The translations under genes and the position numbers were made by a program. The notes under the pieces were generated by a model that worked only from the letters and a program-made list of their open reading frames with translations, was not told the origin of the DNA and searched no databases. Below are positions 46,827 to 55,891 of a DNA stretch of 64,000 nucleotides, piece after piece; position 1 is the stretch's first letter; each line of letters begins with the position of its first letter. Where the stretch lies: assembly GCA_964438735.1 (NCBI GenBank), contig CAYTLW010000001.1, positions 121,972 to 185,971 of the forward strand, given 5' to 3'. Source of the DNA: CAYTLW01 sp964438735 (lineage in GTDB: Bacteria > Myxococcota_A > UBA9042).

Positions 46827-49800
46827 ATGGCACGCGACGCGGTGTGGCCGGCCTTGCGACAGGTGCCGGCTGCGGTGGCAGGACGAGCGTGGCAAGTCAC
46901 GTTCAGCGAGGACCTGGCTGAGGGCCTTGTCGGTGATAGCGCAGATGACAAAAGCCTGACCCCCAGCGCCATCGAGGCGTTATCCGAGGCGTTGATTCTG
47001 CCGGGCAGCGTGGCCTGGCGCTTGGGCATCGACGTCGACGGGATGCTGCTCGGCATGGCGGTCGATCCGGCCAGCGACACCTTGCATCTCGGCTCGCCGC
47101 GCTTCTCCGCTGAACGTTTGCTGCTGGTCACCCTGGACGATGCGCCGCCGGCATGGCGGGCTCATGTGAACGCGTGGATGGCCGCGAGCGCGGCCGCGGC
47201 GTCGACGGATATCGACCGATCCACCGCCCGGCTGGGTCTGGCCGACCTGTTGGATCCCGCTGCCGACGGCGCAGATGAAGACGGGCCGCTGTTGCGCAGG
47301 GTGCACGAACTGGCCAGCGAACTGGCCCGCCAGATGGGGCGCTATCGGCCCGGCCTGTGGGAGCGCATCAATCAGTTCGGCCTCGGCCTGCAGGCCGACT
47401 ACGCTGTCCTGCGCATCCACGCCCTTCGATTCGTCGCCCTGCTGCCCTCGCTCGACCACGACACGGCCGGCGTCGAGGTGCGCAAACTGCTGGTCGAGAT
47501 GTTGCGCCGCATGGTGCACGACTCCGAACGCGCCCGTGGCGAGGGGTGGTCCGGCAGCGCGGGGCCCCTTCCTGTGTTGTTGGAGACCGCCTGTCGCGTC
47601 GCCGGAGCCGTCGCGAGCGCCCTGCCCGCCCGCTGGATCTCGATCGCGACACGCACCGCGGTGCGGCGAATGGCCCGATCCTTCATCGCCGGCGAGGACA
47701 TCGCCGAGGCGCAACCGGCGCTGTTTCGGCTCAAGCAGAGCGGGCGCAGCGCGACCCTGGATCAGCTGGGCGAATTGGTGGTTCGCGAGGCCGAGGCAGA
47801 CCGCTATTGCGACCGGGTTGTGGAGCTGGTGCGTGGCTGTGGCGTCCAGGGCCAGGCACCGGAGTTGAATGACGCCGGCATCCCCCTGGGCCATGTCTCG
47901 GTCAAGGTGTCGGCCCTGTGCGCGCATTACGATCCCGACGACATCGACGGGACCTGGCAACGGGTCGGCCCGCGACTGCTTCGCATCTGCAACGAGGCCC
48001 GCGATCGCGGCGTGTTCATCAACCTGGACGCCGAGCACTACGCGGTGCGTGACCTGACGTTCCACATGTTCACCCGCCTGGCCGGTCCGGGCCGCCGTTT
48101 TGGCGACTGGCCCTGGCTGGGCATCGTCGTGCAGGCCTACCTTCGCGATGGGGGTGATCACCTGGAGGAGTTGCTGGCGTTTTGCCGCGAGCGCGGCGTG
48201 CGCGTACCGATCCGGCTGGTCAAAGGCGCCTACTGGGACGAAGAGGGGGCCGAGGCCATCGCCCACGGCTACGACGCGCCGCAATTCCTCAACAAGGACG
48301 AGACCGACATCCTCTTTCAGCAGCTCTGCTTGCGTATCCTGGCCGACGGCGATGTCGCTCAACTCTGCGTCGGCAGCCACAACCTGCGCGACCACTGCTT
48401 TGCCCGCGCCGCCCGCGAGCTCTGTCATCCGAACGCGCCGATTGTGGAGCACCAGGCCCTGCACGCCACCTACGAGGCGCTCAGCTCGGCCATGGCCCGT
48501 TTGGGCTGGCCGACACGCAACTATGTGCCGGTGGGCTCGCTCCTGGTCGGCATGGCCTATCTGGTGCGTCGGATCATGGAGAACAGCTCCCAGGTCGGCG
48601 TCTTGACCATGGCGCGACACGGCGTCGACCTGCGAAAAGCGCTGGTGCCGCCCCGACTCGGCGTGCAGGACGTGGGCCGAATGGCGCGCCACGAGGGCGC
48701 CCGCATCAAACCCGGAGACGTGCCGCCCTTCGAGAATGTGGGGCCGGTGCGCCTGTATCGACCGCGACATCGGCTCGCATTCGAGCAGGCCGCGACGCGT
48801 CGCCGACTGGCGCCGGGCGCGGGCCAGGTGGCCGAGGGTCCCCATCGTAGCGGTGACGTCTCCTCGAGCACATCGCCCTCAGATGCCGACGTCGTAGTCG
48901 GTGAGATCCGCTTCGCGAACAGCGACGATGTGCCGCGCGCTGTGGCCGCCGCCGCCGCCGCATGGCCAGCGTGGGCAGACCTGGGCGCGGCGAAACGGGC
49001 CGCGATCCTGGTGCGCGCCGCCGAGCGGATGCGCGCCCGCCGCCTGGATCTGGCCGTGCTGGTCGCCCTGGAAGGCGGCAAATCGCGTGACGAGGCCCTG
49101 GCCGACGTGGACGAGTCCATCGACTTCCTGCAGTTCTACGGCCGCGAGGCCATCCGGGCAGAAGCGGACGCCGGCGAAGACGTCCTGCAGGCCCGGGGCG
49201 TGGTCGCCGTGGTGGCGCCGTGGAACTTCCCCCTGGCCATCCCCTGCGGCATGACGGTCGCGGCGCTGGCCGCGGGCAACGCGGCGATCCTCAAGAGCGC
49301 GCGCCCCACGCCGCTCATCGGCCAGGCCCTGGTCGACCTGCTGCACGAGGCCGGCGTGCCCGAGGATGTGGTGATCCACCTGCCGGGCCAGGGTTCGCGT
49401 ATCGGTACGCCCCTGCTGGCCGACCCGCGCGTGGCCGGCTGCGTCTTCACCGGCTCCAAGGGCGTCGGCACGGGCATCCACGAACAGTTGAGCGCGCGCA
49501 ACATCGACGGTCGATCGCCCCTGGTCATCACCGAGATGGGCGGCAAGAACGCGGTCATCGTGACCGCCAACGCCGACCTGGACGAGGCCGTCGCCGGCTG
49601 TCTGTATGGCGCTTTCGGCCACGCCGGTCAGAAGTGTTCCGCCGCCAGCCGTCTGCTGGTGGACGCGCGCATCATCGAGCCCTTCACCGCCCGCCTGGTG
49701 GGCGCCGCCGGCGACTGGCATGTGGGCGATGCGCTGAATCCCGGCACCCAGATCAACCCGGTCATCAACGCCGTCGAGGCGAAGCGATTGCGCGATGTAG

Positions 49801-50873
49801 CAGGTCTATGTCGCGCCGAATGCGAACGTGAAGGCGGGCGCGTGCTCCTCGATCACTCCGATCGCTACGTGGACGAGCCCGGCCACCGAGTCGGTCCGGC
49901 CATCTTCCTGCTGCCGGCAGAGGTGGCCCTGAGAGAGGAATCGCAGGCCCAGGCTGAACACTTCGGGCCCATCGTGCACGTCATCCCATACCGCGATCTC
50001 GACCAGGCGATGACGCTCTTCAACAGCACGGAGTACGCCCTCACTGGCGGCATCTTCACCCAGAGCCTGGACGAGGCCGAGCACCTCACAGCGCGCGCCG
50101 AGTGCGGCAATCTCTACGTCAATCGCAGCAACACCGGCGCCCGCGTAGCCATCGAACCGTTCGGTGGATTCAAGATGTCCGGAACCGGCCCCAAGGCCGG
50201 CGGCAGGCGTTACGTGCGCGCTTTCTATCAATCGGCACCCGTCTATCAGGTGCGCTGGCCGCACCTGTCAGCAGACGCCGTCAACCGCCTGGTTTCCGAC
50301 ACCGTGGGCGCCGCCGTCGAGGCCCACAAGACGCTCCTGGACTCCCGACCCATCACGCGCTGGATCCCGGGTCAGGACAGCCACCAGCGCTGGGACCTGG
50401 CCCGCGGACGGACGGGCATCATCGTCGCCGAAGCCGACGTGATGCCGGTGACCGTGCACCACCTGGTGGCCTCCCTGGTGGCCGGCAACAACGTCCGGTT
50501 GGCGTTGCTGCCATCGGCGCGCGCCTGGCCGGCCGTGGTCGAGGCATTGCGCCGCTTTGGCTCGTTGTCCGAACGCCTGGTCGTCGACGAACCGGGCTCA
50601 CGTACCGCAGTGCCCCAGTGGCTGCGCGAACGCGAGGCGGTGACGGCGATCTTCGACCAGCCGCTCGCCGAATGCGCCGACATGCTCGGCCCGGCCCTGG
50701 CCGGCGGCCCCACCAGCGACCATGTATGGGCCTTGTACGGGGTCGGCGACGGTCCGGCAGCCCATCGCTGGGCCGATCTTTTGCGATGCCACCTGCATGT
50801 TCGCACGGTGGCGATCAACACGATGCGCCACGGCGCACCCCTGTCTCTGGACGCCATGTCCCCAGACGGGTGA
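46827..50873 (+). CDS. putA: bifunctional proline dehydrogenase / P5C dehydrogenase (PutA)
   Basis: 1348 residues. No N-terminal DNA-binding RHH; the first 120 residues are unfamiliar. PRODH domain (about 130-610) has HVSVKVSAL, LVKGAYWDEE (near 464) and PVGSLLVGMAYLVRRIMENS. The aldehyde dehydrogenase domain (about 690-1080) has VVAPWNFPLAIPCG, EMGGKNAVIV (Glu near 900), and HAGQKCSAASRL (catalytic Cys near 936). From about 1120 there is a third, degraded aldehyde-dehydrogenase-like region (LVASLVAGNNVRL), as in the C-terminal domain of longer PutA types. Converts proline through P5C to glutamate with substrate channelling. GGAGG precedes the ATG; the open frame upstream is not used. Confidence 0.95.
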   Translation: MARDAVWPALRQVPAAVAGRAWQVTFSEDLAEGLVGDSADDKSLTPSAIEALSEALILPGSVAWRLGIDVDGMLLGMAVDPASDTLHLGSPRFSAERLLLVTLDDAPPAWRAHVNAWMAASAAAASTDIDRSTARLGLADLLDPAADGADEDGPLLRRVHELASELARQMGRYRPGLWERINQFGLGLQADYAVLRIHALRFVALLPSLDHDTAGVEVRKLLVEMLRRMVHDSERARGEGWSGSAGPLPVLLETACRVAGAVASALPARWISIATRTAVRRMARSFIAGEDIAEAQPALFRLKQSGRSATLDQLGELVVREAEADRYCDRVVELVRGCGVQGQAPELNDAGIPLGHVSVKVSALCAHYDPDDIDGTWQRVGPRLLRICNEARDRGVFINLDAEHYAVRDLTFHMFTRLAGPGRRFGDWPWLGIVVQAYLRDGGDHLEELLAFCRERGVRVPIRLVKGAYWDEEGAEAIAHGYDAPQFLNKDETDILFQQLCLRILADGDVAQLCVGSHNLRDHCFARAARELCHPNAPIVEHQALHATYEALSSAMARLGWPTRNYVPVGSLLVGMAYLVRRIMENSSQVGVLTMARHGVDLRKALVPPRLGVQDVGRMARHEGARIKPGDVPPFENVGPVRLYRPRHRLAFEQAATRRRLAPGAGQVAEGPHRSGDVSSSTSPSDADVVVGEIRFANSDDVPRAVAAAAAAWPAWADLGAAKRAAILVRAAERMRARRLDLAVLVALEGGKSRDEALADVDESIDFLQFYGREAIRAEADAGEDVLQARGVVAVVAPWNFPLAIPCGMTVAALAAGNAAILKSARPTPLIGQALVDLLHEAGVPEDVVIHLPGQGSRIGTPLLADPRVAGCVFTGSKGVGTGIHEQLSARNIDGRSPLVITEMGGKNAVIVTANADLDEAVAGCLYGAFGHAGQKCSAASRLLVDARIIEPFTARLVGAAGDWHVGDALNPGTQINPVINAVEAKRLRDVAGLCRAECEREGGRVLLDHSDRYVDEPGHRVGPAIFLLPAEVALREESQAQAEHFGPIVHVIPYRDLDQAMTLFNSTEYALTGGIFTQSLDEAEHLTARAECGNLYVNRSNTGARVAIEPFGGFKMSGTGPKAGGRRYVRAFYQSAPVYQVRWPHLSADAVNRLVSDTVGAAVEAHKTLLDSRPITRWIPGQDSHQRWDLARGRTGIIVAEADVMPVTVHHLVASLVAGNNVRLALLPSARAWPAVVEALRRFGSLSERLVVDEPGSRTAVPQWLREREAVTAIFDQPLAECADMLGPALAGGPTSDHVWALYGVGDGPAAHRWADLLRCHLHVRTVAINTMRHGAPLSLDAMSPDG

Positions 50874-50891
50874 TCCCGGCGAATACGTCAC

Positions 50892-51755
50892 ATGTTGTTG
50901 CCCGCTCTGACCGGTTTCGCGGCCGGCATGCTGCACGTCGTCTCCGGTCCCGACCACCTGGTCGCCCTGGCGCCACTGGCGGCCCGGCACCCGACCCGGG
51001 CCCTGCGAACCGGCGCCACCTGGGGCGTCGGACACGGCATCGGAGTGGTCATCATCGGCCTGCTGGCTATCGCCCTGCGTGACCTGGTGCCGGTGGACGC
51101 CATCTCGGCGTGGGCGGAGTTCGCCGTCGGCGGGCTGCTCATCGGCATCGGCTGCTGGGCGCTGTGGCGCGCTCGTCGCACCGTCGTACACAGTCACGGC
51201 CACGAACACGGGCACGGTCACGAACACGGTCACGAACACGGGCACGGGCACGGGCACGGACACGGACACGGGCACGGGCACGGGCACGGACACGGACACG
51301 GGCACGGGCACGGACACGGACACGGACACGGACACGGCGACGGACACGGACACGGCGACGGGCACGGAGACAGTGACGCCCACGGTCACGGAGACGACCA
51401 CGAACACCTGCACGCCCACGAGAGCGCCGCAGCGTGGCGTGAGGACCATGCCGAGCTCCCCCACCATCACGACCACGCTGCGTTCGGTGTCGGCATGTTG
51501 CACGGCGTCGCCGGTACCGGTCACCTGCTGGGCATCGTGCCTTCACTCGCCCTGCCGCCCGCGCAGGCGGTGGTCTACCTGGTGGCCTACCTGGTGGCGG
51601 CGGTGGCCTCCATGGCTGGCTTTGGCCTGCTGGTCGGCGTCGTGACCAGACGCGCCGGACCTGGTGTGGTGCGCATGATCATGGCGGGCAGCGGTGTGCT
51701 CGCCATCGCTGTGGGTGTGGTCTGGCTGGTGCAGAGCTGGCCCGCTGGCGCCTGA
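50892..51755 (+). CDS. NicO/UreH-family nickel/cobalt transporter with His-rich loop
   Basis: 287 residues. The first helix carries GMLHVVSGPDHLVALAPL and the second half mirrors it with GMLHGVAGTGHLLGIVPS, the duplicated His/Asp metal-transfer motif of this family. Between them lies a cytosolic or periplasmic loop (residues 100-176) of alternating His-Gly/Glu/Asp, which would bind Ni(II) or Co(II). Six or so helices. Encoded 18 bases after putA and convergent with the sodX-sodN pair (39-base gap). The nickel role is supported by that neighbour (inference). Confidence 0.88.
   Translation: MLLPALTGFAAGMLHVVSGPDHLVALAPLAARHPTRALRTGATWGVGHGIGVVIIGLLAIALRDLVPVDAISAWAEFAVGGLLIGIGCWALWRARRTVVHSHGHEHGHGHEHGHEHGHGHGHGHGHGHGHGHGHGHGHGHGHGHGHGHGDGHGHGDGHGDSDAHGHGDDHEHLHAHESAAAWREDHAELPHHHDHAAFGVGMLHGVAGTGHLLGIVPSLALPPAQAVVYLVAYLVAAVASMAGFGLLVGVVTRRAGPGVVRMIMAGSGVLAIAVGVVWLVQSWPAGA
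51189..51419 (+). repeat. GGCACG/GGACAC hexamer tandem repeat encoding a His-Gly loop
   Basis: A nearly perfect run of six-base units (GGCACG, GGACAC and a few variants) inside the NicO-like gene. It encodes the His/Gly-rich loop. Hexamer length keeps the frame, so copy number can vary without loss of function; collapse or expansion in assembly is also possible. Confidence 0.95.
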
Positions 51756-51794
51756 ATCATCGGCCGCGCTGCAGCGGTGCGACAGGTGTGTCGA

Positions 51795-52187
51795 TCAGCC
51801 GGTGAATCGCGCCACGACCCGGCCCAGCAGCAGACTCTGGGGCAGCGCACCGAAGGCGCGACTGTCCGTGCTGCTCTCGTTGTCGCCGACCACGAAGCAG
51901 GCGCCGTCGTCTTCGATGCGGGTGACGCGTTTGATCATCTTGACGCCGGCCCGGTAGGGGTGCCGAGCCAGGATGATGTCGCCGACCTGTGGTGAGCGTT
52001 GCAGGCGGGCGTCCGGCTCCACCAGAACCGATTCACCGTCGCGCAGGGTGGGCGACATGCTGGCACCCTGGACGCGCACGCGTTGATAGCGGCGCAGCAA
52101 CCAGCGCAGCAGGTGGCGCAGACGGGCGACCGGCACGGCTGGCGGCGTCGCGTTTCGGTCGCCGATTGCGACAGCCGCCGCGTTCAT
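51795..52187 (-). CDS. sodX: nickel-type superoxide dismutase maturation protease (S26 family)
   Basis: 130 residues. VRVQGASMSPTL has the catalytic Ser43 and KMIKRV the catalytic Lys86 of the signal-peptidase-like S26 family; QVGDIILARHP and VVGDNESSTDSRAFGAL match the SodX subgroup. It would remove the SodN propeptide so that His21 becomes the free N-terminus of the nickel hook. The ATG overlaps the sodN stop by one base (TGATG). A TTG three bases earlier in frame is not needed. Confidence 0.9.
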   Translation of the reverse strand: MNAAAVAIGDRNATPPAVPVARLRHLLRWLLRRYQRVRVQGASMSPTLRDGESVLVEPDARLQRSPQVGDIILARHPYRAGVKMIKRVTRIEDDGACFVVGDNESSTDSRAFGALPQSLLLGRVVARFTG

Positions 52188-52660
52188 CAACTGGCGGTGT
52201 ACCAGGTCACGTCACGGCCCTTGGTGGCCCAGAAGATGCCGTGGATCGTCTCGATGGCGGCCATGAGCTCCTGGGCGTGGGCCAGGTTGACCTCGACCTT
52301 GACCGACGAGCAGAGCTTGGCGGCCTGCCAGAAGGTGTTGTGCAGATCCGGATAGGCGTCCAGGTGCGGCGGCTTGAAGTAGTCCGTCCACAGCACGAGC
52401 AGCTCTTCCTTGGCCAGGTGAGCCTGCTCCTCCTTGATGGTCACGTAACGCGACACGGTGTTCAGATACGCGGCCCAGGCGGCGCCGCCATTGCCGGTCG
52501 GCGGCTGCAGGGCCAGCAGCTTCTTGGTCATCGAGAGGGCGGCCTCGGCGGCGATGCGGGCCGAGGAGGGATCGTAGACGCCGCAGGGACCGTCACAGTG
52601 CGCTTCGGCGGTCTGGGCGGGCAGTTGGGCATCGAGCATTCGGAGGGCCTTGTCAATCAT
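52187..52660 (-). CDS. sodN: nickel superoxide dismutase
   Basis: 157 residues: a 20-residue propeptide followed by HCDGPCGVYDP, the nickel hook (His21, Cys22 and Cys26 of the precursor). The rest is the four-helix bundle with YVTIKEEQAHLAKEELLVLWTDYF. The 157-residue length equals that of some cyanobacterial precursors. Converts superoxide to O2 and H2O2 after nickel loading and cleavage by SodX. ATG at 52660 is the start of the propeptide; upstream in-frame codons give no conserved sequence. Coupled to sodX. Confidence 0.95.
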   Translation of the reverse strand: MIDKALRMLDAQLPAQTAEAHCDGPCGVYDPSSARIAAEAALSMTKKLLALQPPTGNGGAAWAAYLNTVSRYVTIKEEQAHLAKEELLVLWTDYFKPPHLDAYPDLHNTFWQAAKLCSSVKVEVNLAHAQELMAAIETIHGIFWATKGRDVTWYTAS

Positions 52661-52801
52661 AACGTGATCCTGATGTCTGGCTTGTGGTTCGCGCACTTGC
52701 GCAATGCCCCGCGACGGACGCAGACGTGGGTTCGGGGGCGACCGGAGGCTATGCGCCGCGTCGCCAAGGTGTCAATCGATGAGGGGGATGAGGCCCCGGA
52801 A

Positions 52802-55027
52802 TCAATGGGCTTCAGCCACACGACGGCGACGCCGCATCAGCCCAAGGCCGAGCGCGACGAGCAGGAGTGCGGCAAATCCGACGCCCTGACCGCTGCTTGG
52901 GCCCGCGCTGCATCCTGATGAGGGAGCTGCATTCTGGGGCACCGTTGTGGGCACGAAACCGCCGCCGGTATCCAGGCCGCCGACCGTGTCCGCCGGCGGA
53001 GGATCGCTGGCGCCCGCCTGGCAGACGCCAATCTTGTCCGACAGCGCTGCGCACTTCTTGTCGGCACCGCAGGATTCGGAACCGGGCGCACACGGCTTCA
53101 TGCAGCGCAGCGCGCCATTGGCCGACGAATCGCCAGCGCAGAAGAGACCGACACAGGCTTTATCTTCGCCGCACTCGGCGCCGTCCGCCTGGGTGCCGGG
53201 GGTCCAGCACATGCCCTCCTTGCTGCCGGGGGCCACCCGCACGCAACCCTCGTCGGGGTTGCAGCCGGCCGCGAGCGGATCGGCCAACACGTCACAGCCA
53301 GCGCGGCAGACCCCACCGGCGCAGAGGCCCGAGGCACACTCGCTGGCGCTGTTGCAGTTGGCGTCGGTCTCCAGGCAGCCCTGGGGCTGGCCCACGTAGC
53401 AACGGGGACCGGCGGCGGTGCTCTTGCACTCCATGCCGCAGGGGCAGCTCGCCGTGTCGCCGATCTTGCAGGTCTGGGTGCAGAACGCGCCGCCGCCATC
53501 GGGCACGATGCACGGACCGCTCTTGCAGTCGATGGTGTACTTGCAGGGGCTGCCGGTGGGCAGCTTCTCCGAGCCGGGCAGGCAGCCCTGGTAGCCGGCG
53601 GGCTGCTGCACGCAGTGGAACTTGATGGGGCACGTATTGGGCCCGGTGCAGCTCAGCCGGCAGTAGCCGACGGTGGCCGCCAGATCATCCTTCATGCACA
53701 GGTTCGAGTCGCACTCCTCCGGCCCGAAGCACTCCTTGCCGAGCGCCTTCTTGCCCGAGGACGCCTTGGGCATGCAGACACCGGTATTGGTGCCGGGAAC
53801 AGGCGTGCACACCTCCACCGCGAGGTTGCACTTCGTGGCCGCATTGGAGCCCGTGCATGGCACCCGACAGACGCCCTGGAGGCACATCAAGGTGCTGCAC
53901 TCGCTGGAGTAGTTGCACTGAGACCCCGGCGATTTTCCGCCTTGGCCGCCGCCTTGCTCGGGCAGGCAGGCGCCCTGTCCGGAGGTGCTGTTCTTGTAGC
54001 CGAAGCAGGTGAATCCGGACGGGCAGTTCTTGGTCTTGACGTTGCAGTACTTCGAGCAGAAGCCCTGGGCGCCATAGGGCTGGCAGAAGAGCCCCGCCTC
54101 GCAGCCGTCGTTGTCGGCGCAATTGCCGCCAAGCGGTGCCTTGGGGGCGGCGCTGACGCCGCCCCAGATGCACTTGCCGGACTTGCAGACAAACTTGGCC
54201 GAGTACTTCTCCTGGCCCGTCTGCTGCGACTTGTGCACCACGTAGGGGCAGTCGCCGTCATTGTTGCAGGTATAGGTGCCGCCGGCGGGGTTGAGGAAGC
54301 AGATGGACTTCTTGTCGTCGACGCTGAGCGTCTGCGAGATGCCCTTGGGGAAGACGTTGGGCGCCATGGTGGGCAGATCCTTCATGTCGAAGTTGCCCAG
54401 GACATGCTGCACGCCGAAGAAGTGACCCTGCTCGTGGATCGTCACGCTGAGCAGATCCTGCAGGTTCTGCTTGGCCTCGAAGGGGTTGGTGGTCCACTTG
54501 TGGTGCTTGCCGTTGAAGGCGATGTCCGACTCGCTGATGGAGCCATTCCAGCTCGAGCTCCAGGCCACCGTCACGCCGAGCACGAAGGAGCCCATCTTCC
54601 ACATATTGCCTTCGATGAAGACCAGCTCATTGCGCTTGTTGGGGTTGAACCCCATGGGCATGACCTTGAGGTTGGACTTGGCCGGACAGTCCTCGTCCTT
54701 GTTGCAGCTCAGGGCCTTGCCGTACTTCTTGTCGTACAGGCAGGTCTTGGAGGCCAGGTTGCAGTGGTAGCCCTCGACGAACTTCAAGGCGCCGCAGGAG
54801 GGCGCCATCCAGGCGTCGAAACCTTCGCGCAGGATGTCCAGGCACTTGGCTTTGGGCAGATCCGCGGAACACTGCGGGTGCAGGTGGTAATACACCTTGC
54901 TCACCGTGTAGCGCTTGATGGTCTGGGACTTCTGCGGCGACGTGGTCACCGAAAAAGCCAGCGCGACAGCCGGCAGCAGGACGGCGGCGAGCCATACGGT
55001 CGCCGCCGAGGTCTTGGTTTTGTGCAT
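52802..55027 (-). CDS. matrixin-like metalloprotease with Cys-rich repeats and MYXO-CTERM
   Basis: 741 residues. Signal peptide (ending VALAFS), a catalytic domain with TIHEQGHFFGVQH (His198, Glu199, His202, His208; HExxHxxGxxH) of the metzincin/matrixin type, many Cys-rich segments (about 230-690, such as CNNDGDCPY, CLQGVCRVPCTG), and a C-terminus with GCSAG, a Leu-rich helix and RRRRR, the MYXO-CTERM signal of the Myxococcota. Expected to be secreted, sorted at the outer surface and cleaved there. ATG overlaps the stop of the 242-residue partner gene. A strong taxonomic marker. Confidence 0.9.
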   Translation of the reverse strand: MHKTKTSAATVWLAAVLLPAVALAFSVTTSPQKSQTIKRYTVSKVYYHLHPQCSADLPKAKCLDILREGFDAWMAPSCGALKFVEGYHCNLASKTCLYDKKYGKALSCNKDEDCPAKSNLKVMPMGFNPNKRNELVFIEGNMWKMGSFVLGVTVAWSSSWNGSISESDIAFNGKHHKWTTNPFEAKQNLQDLLSVTIHEQGHFFGVQHVLGNFDMKDLPTMAPNVFPKGISQTLSVDDKKSICFLNPAGGTYTCNNDGDCPYVVHKSQQTGQEKYSAKFVCKSGKCIWGGVSAAPKAPLGGNCADNDGCEAGLFCQPYGAQGFCSKYCNVKTKNCPSGFTCFGYKNSTSGQGACLPEQGGGQGGKSPGSQCNYSSECSTLMCLQGVCRVPCTGSNAATKCNLAVEVCTPVPGTNTGVCMPKASSGKKALGKECFGPEECDSNLCMKDDLAATVGYCRLSCTGPNTCPIKFHCVQQPAGYQGCLPGSEKLPTGSPCKYTIDCKSGPCIVPDGGGAFCTQTCKIGDTASCPCGMECKSTAAGPRCYVGQPQGCLETDANCNSASECASGLCAGGVCRAGCDVLADPLAAGCNPDEGCVRVAPGSKEGMCWTPGTQADGAECGEDKACVGLFCAGDSSANGALRCMKPCAPGSESCGADKKCAALSDKIGVCQAGASDPPPADTVGGLDTGGGFVPTTVPQNAAPSSGCSAGPSSGQGVGFAALLLVALGLGLMRRRRRVAEAH

Positions 55028-55755
55028 CAGCGCTTGACCTTGGTGTTGGAGCGGACGGGGACACCCTTGCGAACGGAGGGCGCGGCGGGCTTGGTGACCT
55101 TGCGATTGGCCGCGTCACTGGCGACCCACTCCAAGATAGCCTTGCGCAGGACCTGGATGGGCTGAGGCGCCTCGGGGGGCGGCAGCAGATGGGCCCGCCC
55201 GCCCCGATGATTGTGCTCGTGCACGCCCACCAGGCGGCCATTGGCGGCGCGCCGGACGAGATTCACGCCGCCCAGGTGGCGGGTGGCGAACTTCTGACCC
55301 TTTTTGTTGGTGGCGACGGTGAACTTGCCTTGCGAGGCGCCGGTCAAGACGTGGCCCTCGGAGTGCTTCTCCAGGAGCACCACCGTCTCTTCGCCGACGA
55401 TGAACCTGGGCATCCCGGGCACGTGCAGGGTCATGCCGTCGGTGGTATTGCCGCCCAGGTGACGCCAGCGGAAGATCTTGCCGACCGCCTTGCGATCGCC
55501 CTTCCAGACGTCGTGTACCGACAGGGTGTACTCGGTCCAGACCGCCCTGCCCGCCTTGCGGCGATCGATCACCTTGGCGTCGATGATCTTGCCGTGCAGG
55601 ACCAGCTCCGATGTGCGCACCAGATCCGGCAGCTCGGCGTACATCACCGTCATCGCCGAGGCGTCTGTGGGCACGCTGGCCAGGATGGCGACCGCCGCGA
55701 CGCCGGCTGCCAGCGCTGCAAGGGGGCGCAGTCGCGCGTTCGTGGTGACGTTCAT
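55027..55755 (-). CDS. secreted protein coupled to the metalloprotease, unknown
   Basis: 242 residues. Signal peptide (AAVAILASVPTDASAM), then a beta-rich domain (ELPDLVRTSELVLHGKI, TEYTLSVHDVWKGDRK, GMPRFIVGEETVVLLEK, HLGGVNLVRRAANGRLVGV) that recalls proteins placed before matrixin-type genes in myxobacteria. The C-terminal 40 residues are Lys/Arg/Pro-rich. AGGAG precedes the ATG at 55755. Its stop overlaps the protease start (TGATG), so the two proteins are made together; a pro-domain, inhibitor or co-substrate role is possible. Confidence 0.75.
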   Translation of the reverse strand: MNVTTNARLRPLAALAAGVAAVAILASVPTDASAMTVMYAELPDLVRTSELVLHGKIIDAKVIDRRKAGRAVWTEYTLSVHDVWKGDRKAVGKIFRWRHLGGNTTDGMTLHVPGMPRFIVGEETVVLLEKHSEGHVLTGASQGKFTVATNKKGQKFATRHLGGVNLVRRAANGRLVGVHEHNHRGGRAHLLPPPEAPQPIQVLRKAILEWVASDAANRKVTKPAAPSVRKGVPVRSNTKVKR

Positions 55756-55891
55756 GATGTCTCCTGCGAGGGGGCCGCGGGCGCGGCGCACGTAAGCTAG
55801 CAAAGGCGGTCGTTCGGCAGCAAGCGCCATCCGAAGACCTTCACGATCCCATACGCATGGCATGCACAACGACTTCGATCGACAGCGGATG

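Noticed and set aside
51189..51419. Tandem repeat as possible CRISPR array
   Set aside because: It is an in-frame coding repeat of six bases with no spacers.
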